From Styela clava (lineage: Eukaryota; Chordata; Ascidiacea; Stolidobranchia; Styelidae), in NCBI RefSeq assembly GCF_964204865.1, contig NC_135262.1, positions 13,020,001-13,084,000 on the forward strand: 64,000 nucleotides of DNA, in the 5' to 3' direction. The stretch's first letter is position 1, and every line of letters begins with the position of its first letter. A program made the position numbers and the translations under genes. This document shows, piece by piece, positions 61,015 through 64,000 of this stretch. Below the pieces are notes generated by a model. That model did not search any database, was not told the origin of the DNA, and saw only the letters and a list, made by a program, of their open reading frames with translations.

Positions 61015-61390
61015 TATAAATTTACTTTATTTATTACAAAAAATCATAAATTTTTATGTACAACTATCCAAAACGTTTTTGAACGAAGTTTTGATAAGGA
61101 AAGAATAATACATGCACTAATATGACTTAACCTTAATATTTGGACCTAAAATTTACAAAAATACTCCAGAATAAACTCAATCGTTTGGCATCTCTTTTGT
61201 GTCATTAGCTTACTAATATTAGGCTGAAATGATTTTACAGTACCAACTCTAATTAACGAGTTCACATGATCATCGGTTGATCCAATGACATTAAACAACT
61301 ATCGTTGAGAATGTTTGATTAATTCAAGTAATGCAAAAATATTACGTTTATCATTTAATGAATATATCAGTAAACAAATAAATGACTTAC
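61015..61390. mobile_element. hAT fragment related to 38068-39243, with a P-terminus insert
   Basis: It follows 53100-53460 closely. In place of about 12 bp it holds CAATGACATTAAACAAC (61283-61299), the exact first 17 bases of the P/THAP terminus. Confidence 0.65.
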
Positions 61391-61452
61391 GTTTTGGACC
61401 GGTTCTGCACAGTAACATCGTGTCCCTCAAAAACAAAACGACCCGACGAGGG

Positions 61453-61770
61453 CTACAGAACACAGTCCCATTTGCCAAGATAGTCCATACCTAGGATGCC
61501 CATGCGTGACCCTAGATCGGCGACGACAACGGTATGTTCCACAGACCAGCTTTCAATCGTCAGGTTGACATCAAGTGCACCATTAGACACTGGCAGTACG
61601 AAGTGGTACTTGAAAAGAATGCAGTTCTGGAATGTCCGAATTTTCCTGCAACGTCGAGTAAACCGCGGTGTCAATGAGCCGCACCAGTCAATGAGGGACA
61701 CCCGCACCGGTATCAATCAAAAAAAAAACAGGCACGCCAAGTTCAGAATATCTTCCAATATGATCTGACG
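61453..61770 (-). pseudogene. Second gypsy-type fragment: aspartic protease
   Basis: The minus strand reads LIDTGAGV near 61715, then FVLPVSNGALDVNLTIE and VADLGSRMGILGMDYL, the usual retropepsin order of DTG followed by the hydrophobic ILGxDYL flap end. A frameshift follows the active site. No reverse transcriptase follows. Confidence 0.7.
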
Positions 61771-62042
61771 CCACGTTTCCTCTCAATATTTACTTCAATT
61801 TATAATATTTTATTTATTAATTAACAATCTCAACACAAACCAAATACTCCAAACAAAACGACAAGCATACAATAAAGCGATGAGTACCAGGCAGCACAAT
61901 GCAAGAAAACAGAATATACACAATAAAAACGCTTTGAACAGTACTGATGATAGCTAATTCCCTGACAACAACCAAAAATACAACGCTAAAATAACTGCAA
62001 TGGCACTGTACTGATACGATAATATCAGCCTACTGTCTAGCC

Positions 62043-62536
62043 CAGTGTTCTTCAACCTTTTTTATCGAAGTATACCTTTTACAGTTTTTCAAGAACTTTG
62101 TATACCTTACAAATACCAATGTTTATTTAAGGCTCAAATAAACAATAAATTTTAAGCACATATTATACTGCAATATCATCATGCAATCTAATAGGCTAGT
62201 GACCGCAAGTTATAAATTTGACTGACTGCCTTAGCGTCGACGGGAATAATGTTTGACTACCGGTAAATCAAACAAAGTGCATGCAGCATGGCATCCGAAA
62301 TCACCAACCCAGACACATGCCCGTATTATCTATATAATTTGTGATGTAACAACGTGCTCACGTCGGTTCTTAGCGTTAATTACATTTTACATTTCATGTG
62401 CGCCGCGTTTGCATTGTTGTATCCAATTGAATATTTTATAGGCTGTACACCTTTCGTATACCCTTCATCAGTTGTATACCCAACTTATGTTCTGGTATAC
62501 ACTTGGGTATACCGTATACCCGGTTGAAGAGCACTG
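62043..62536. mobile_element. hAT MITE with perfect 8-bp target duplication
   Basis: The ends CAGTGTTCTTCAACC and GGTTGAAGAGCACTG are inverted repeats. Flanking GTCTAGCC is identical at 62035-62042 and 62537-62544. There is no coding frame, and the GTATACC phrase is repeated near both ends. Confidence 0.88.
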
Positions 62537-62544
62537 GTCTAGCC

Positions 62545-64000
62545 TATAAACATCCAACAAATCCCCATCCCGCAGTCACAAAACCACAAACAAACATCCC
62601 CGATAACCCACCGGAGACCAGAGGCACTCTCACAGACACTCATGACCACAATTCAACCAAAAACCAACACCACTCAGACAACCTCACCCTACCAACCACA
62701 GCACACGCTAACAGGCACACCCAGAAAAACAGATCGACAGTGTCACAACGCCCCCAGTGTTTTCAAAGCCAAAACACCAAATAAGGTAACAATATCACTT
62801 GACATCATTTACCAAATAAAGCAAGGGTCGTCACATCTTCTTGAAGTTGTCTTTTGCTAGCTTGAGGATTGTCCATAATTAGAGTCGAAACCAATGGTGG
62901 AAAATTTTTTTACTACTTTTTGGAAATTCTAGCAAAATTTACTCAATTTTTTCAACATTTTTATTTATCAAAAGGTATAAGCAAGCAAAATACGTTTGAA
63001 TTACCGTACAGGAAAATGTGCCTTTTGGTGAAAATCTTACAAAAAACTGCAATTCGTTATGAATACTCATGGGCCGCATTGGAGGTCACTGAGGGTCGCG
63101 AGTTTGACAGCCTTGGATTGAACCATCCTAATTTTCGATTCTCATGTTAGAATAAGATCTGGAAAGACACGTTGTCATGAAGATATAATTAATATATGAA
63201 TCGAGAGTTGGCTTATTTTACTTTTCAAAAACTTACAGGCGACGTACAGGCACATGTCCGCAATCGCATTAAGATACTGTAATTAAACAGAATGTGCTAA
63301 TTGTTTTGAATTGCTGTGCTCTCTTTGTTGTTGGGTTGCCGATATCTATATTTTCAATTTTACGAAAATCGAGAACACCGAGAAGTTTGCGATTCACCGA
63401 ATTAAGCAAATAGGTCACTCACTGTTCAATAAATATTCAGTCGCAGTACATTTCCCTGAAACACTTTCCCAAAATTTATTTAATCTGTAGGTATGGCATA
63501 ACTGACTTCAATCAAGTTGACTTTGGGTATAATAAGTTCATACTTCATCATTGTAACCACGTGGGTCTTTTTTCTTCATATTTTATGTGGAATCGATTTT
63601 CTAATGGTTGGGAAAAAATATACTATAGCCTACTTGACTTAAAATGTTACTCAGTGGCTCCCAGTGTGAAATCGAATCCAACGTCCTATCCCGTTTGGAA
63701 CTATAAATTTGAACTCACGTTATACTTTCTTTGGTTTCAATTAGTGCAATATTAGGACGCACATTTCCTACGATCATCGGTGTCATTCGAAATATTGAAT
63801 CTTATACTGTTTTATTGATCGAACGTAATAAAAATTACTAGAGACTTTTCAACAATAAATTTTATTGTCCCGTCACTGACAAATACATAATTTTTTATGC
63901 TACATAAATGTGCGAGTTGTAGCAATAATATTTATAAAATTATCTGGAGACGTCGCTGGCTTTTGTATGTTTCTCTGTGGTGTTCATGGTAATAATCGTT
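62545..64000. other. Intergenic, no gene recognised
   Basis: A Pro/Thr/Asn-rich frame at 62503-62784 (+) looks compositional. A hAT terminus (GCGAGTTTGACAGCCTTGG) lies at 63096-63114. The remainder is AT-rich spacer. Confidence 0.35.

Noticed and set aside
62503-62860. Pro/Thr-rich frames as a secreted or gag protein
   Set aside because: The bias reflects a run of C/A-rich DNA next to a MITE; no start context or domain.
1-64000. tRNA or rRNA genes
   Set aside because: No convincing A/B-box pairs with a cloverleaf, and no rRNA-like conserved stretch, were seen by eye; a tRNAscan-type search would settle it.

Overview
The window is animal nuclear DNA: AT-rich, with spliced genes, GT-AG introns of roughly 0.1-2.3 kb, and many DNA transposons. 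Its host genes are a laccase-type multicopper oxidase, an SLC35F3/F4-like transporter, mitochondrial bL35m, PLPBP, TRIQK and a DCAF10 fragment. TRIQK and bL35m point to a metazoan. A laccase beside chordate-like genes suggests an invertebrate deuterostome, possibly a tunicate, but the species cannot be fixed from sequence alone.

Layout. 1-2325 (+): last five exons of a laccase. 2917-8782 (-): complete eight-exon SLC35F3/F4-like transporter of 416 residues. 8.8-18 kb: mostly mobile DNA, including two hAT-type elements with perfect 8-bp target duplications, a small inverted-repeat element and a YqaJ-like fragment. 18.0-21.3 kb: a small mitochondrial cluster, made of two single-exon OB-fold (SSB-like) proteins in tandem (+) facing MRPL35 (-). 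21.8-24.4 kb: a MULE with a 9-bp target duplication whose long inverted arms hold a 65-bp minisatellite and a conserved 74-codon reading frame. 25.1-26.7 kb: a decayed LINE. 29.9-32.8 kb: a foldback element with about 0.5-kb arms around an old hAT relic.

33.4-50.5 kb is one decayed Ty3/gypsy retrotransposon (-) opened twice by later insertions in gag: a 3.76-kb P/THAP-type element (36739-40497, 7-bp duplication) and an 8.6-kb hAT composite (41097-49714, 8-bp duplication). The composite consists of one hAT copy lacking its right end, a 4.2-kb genomic piece of DCAF10 with six spliced exons still open, and one complete hAT copy. A second P/THAP copy, inverted, lies at 51859-54175.

54.7-60.1 kb returns to host genes: a possible small secreted protein behind a TATA box, intronless PLPBP whose start region is tandemly duplicated, and three-exon TRIQK (-). 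61-64 kb holds transposon fragments, one clean hAT MITE and no confident gene.

The best candidates for something new are the hAT composite carrying a host gene piece, the OB-fold protein pair, the duplicated acceptor/start of PLPBP that creates an overlapping uORF, and the MULE with minisatellite arms. All exon joins were done by eye using phase and splice consensus.
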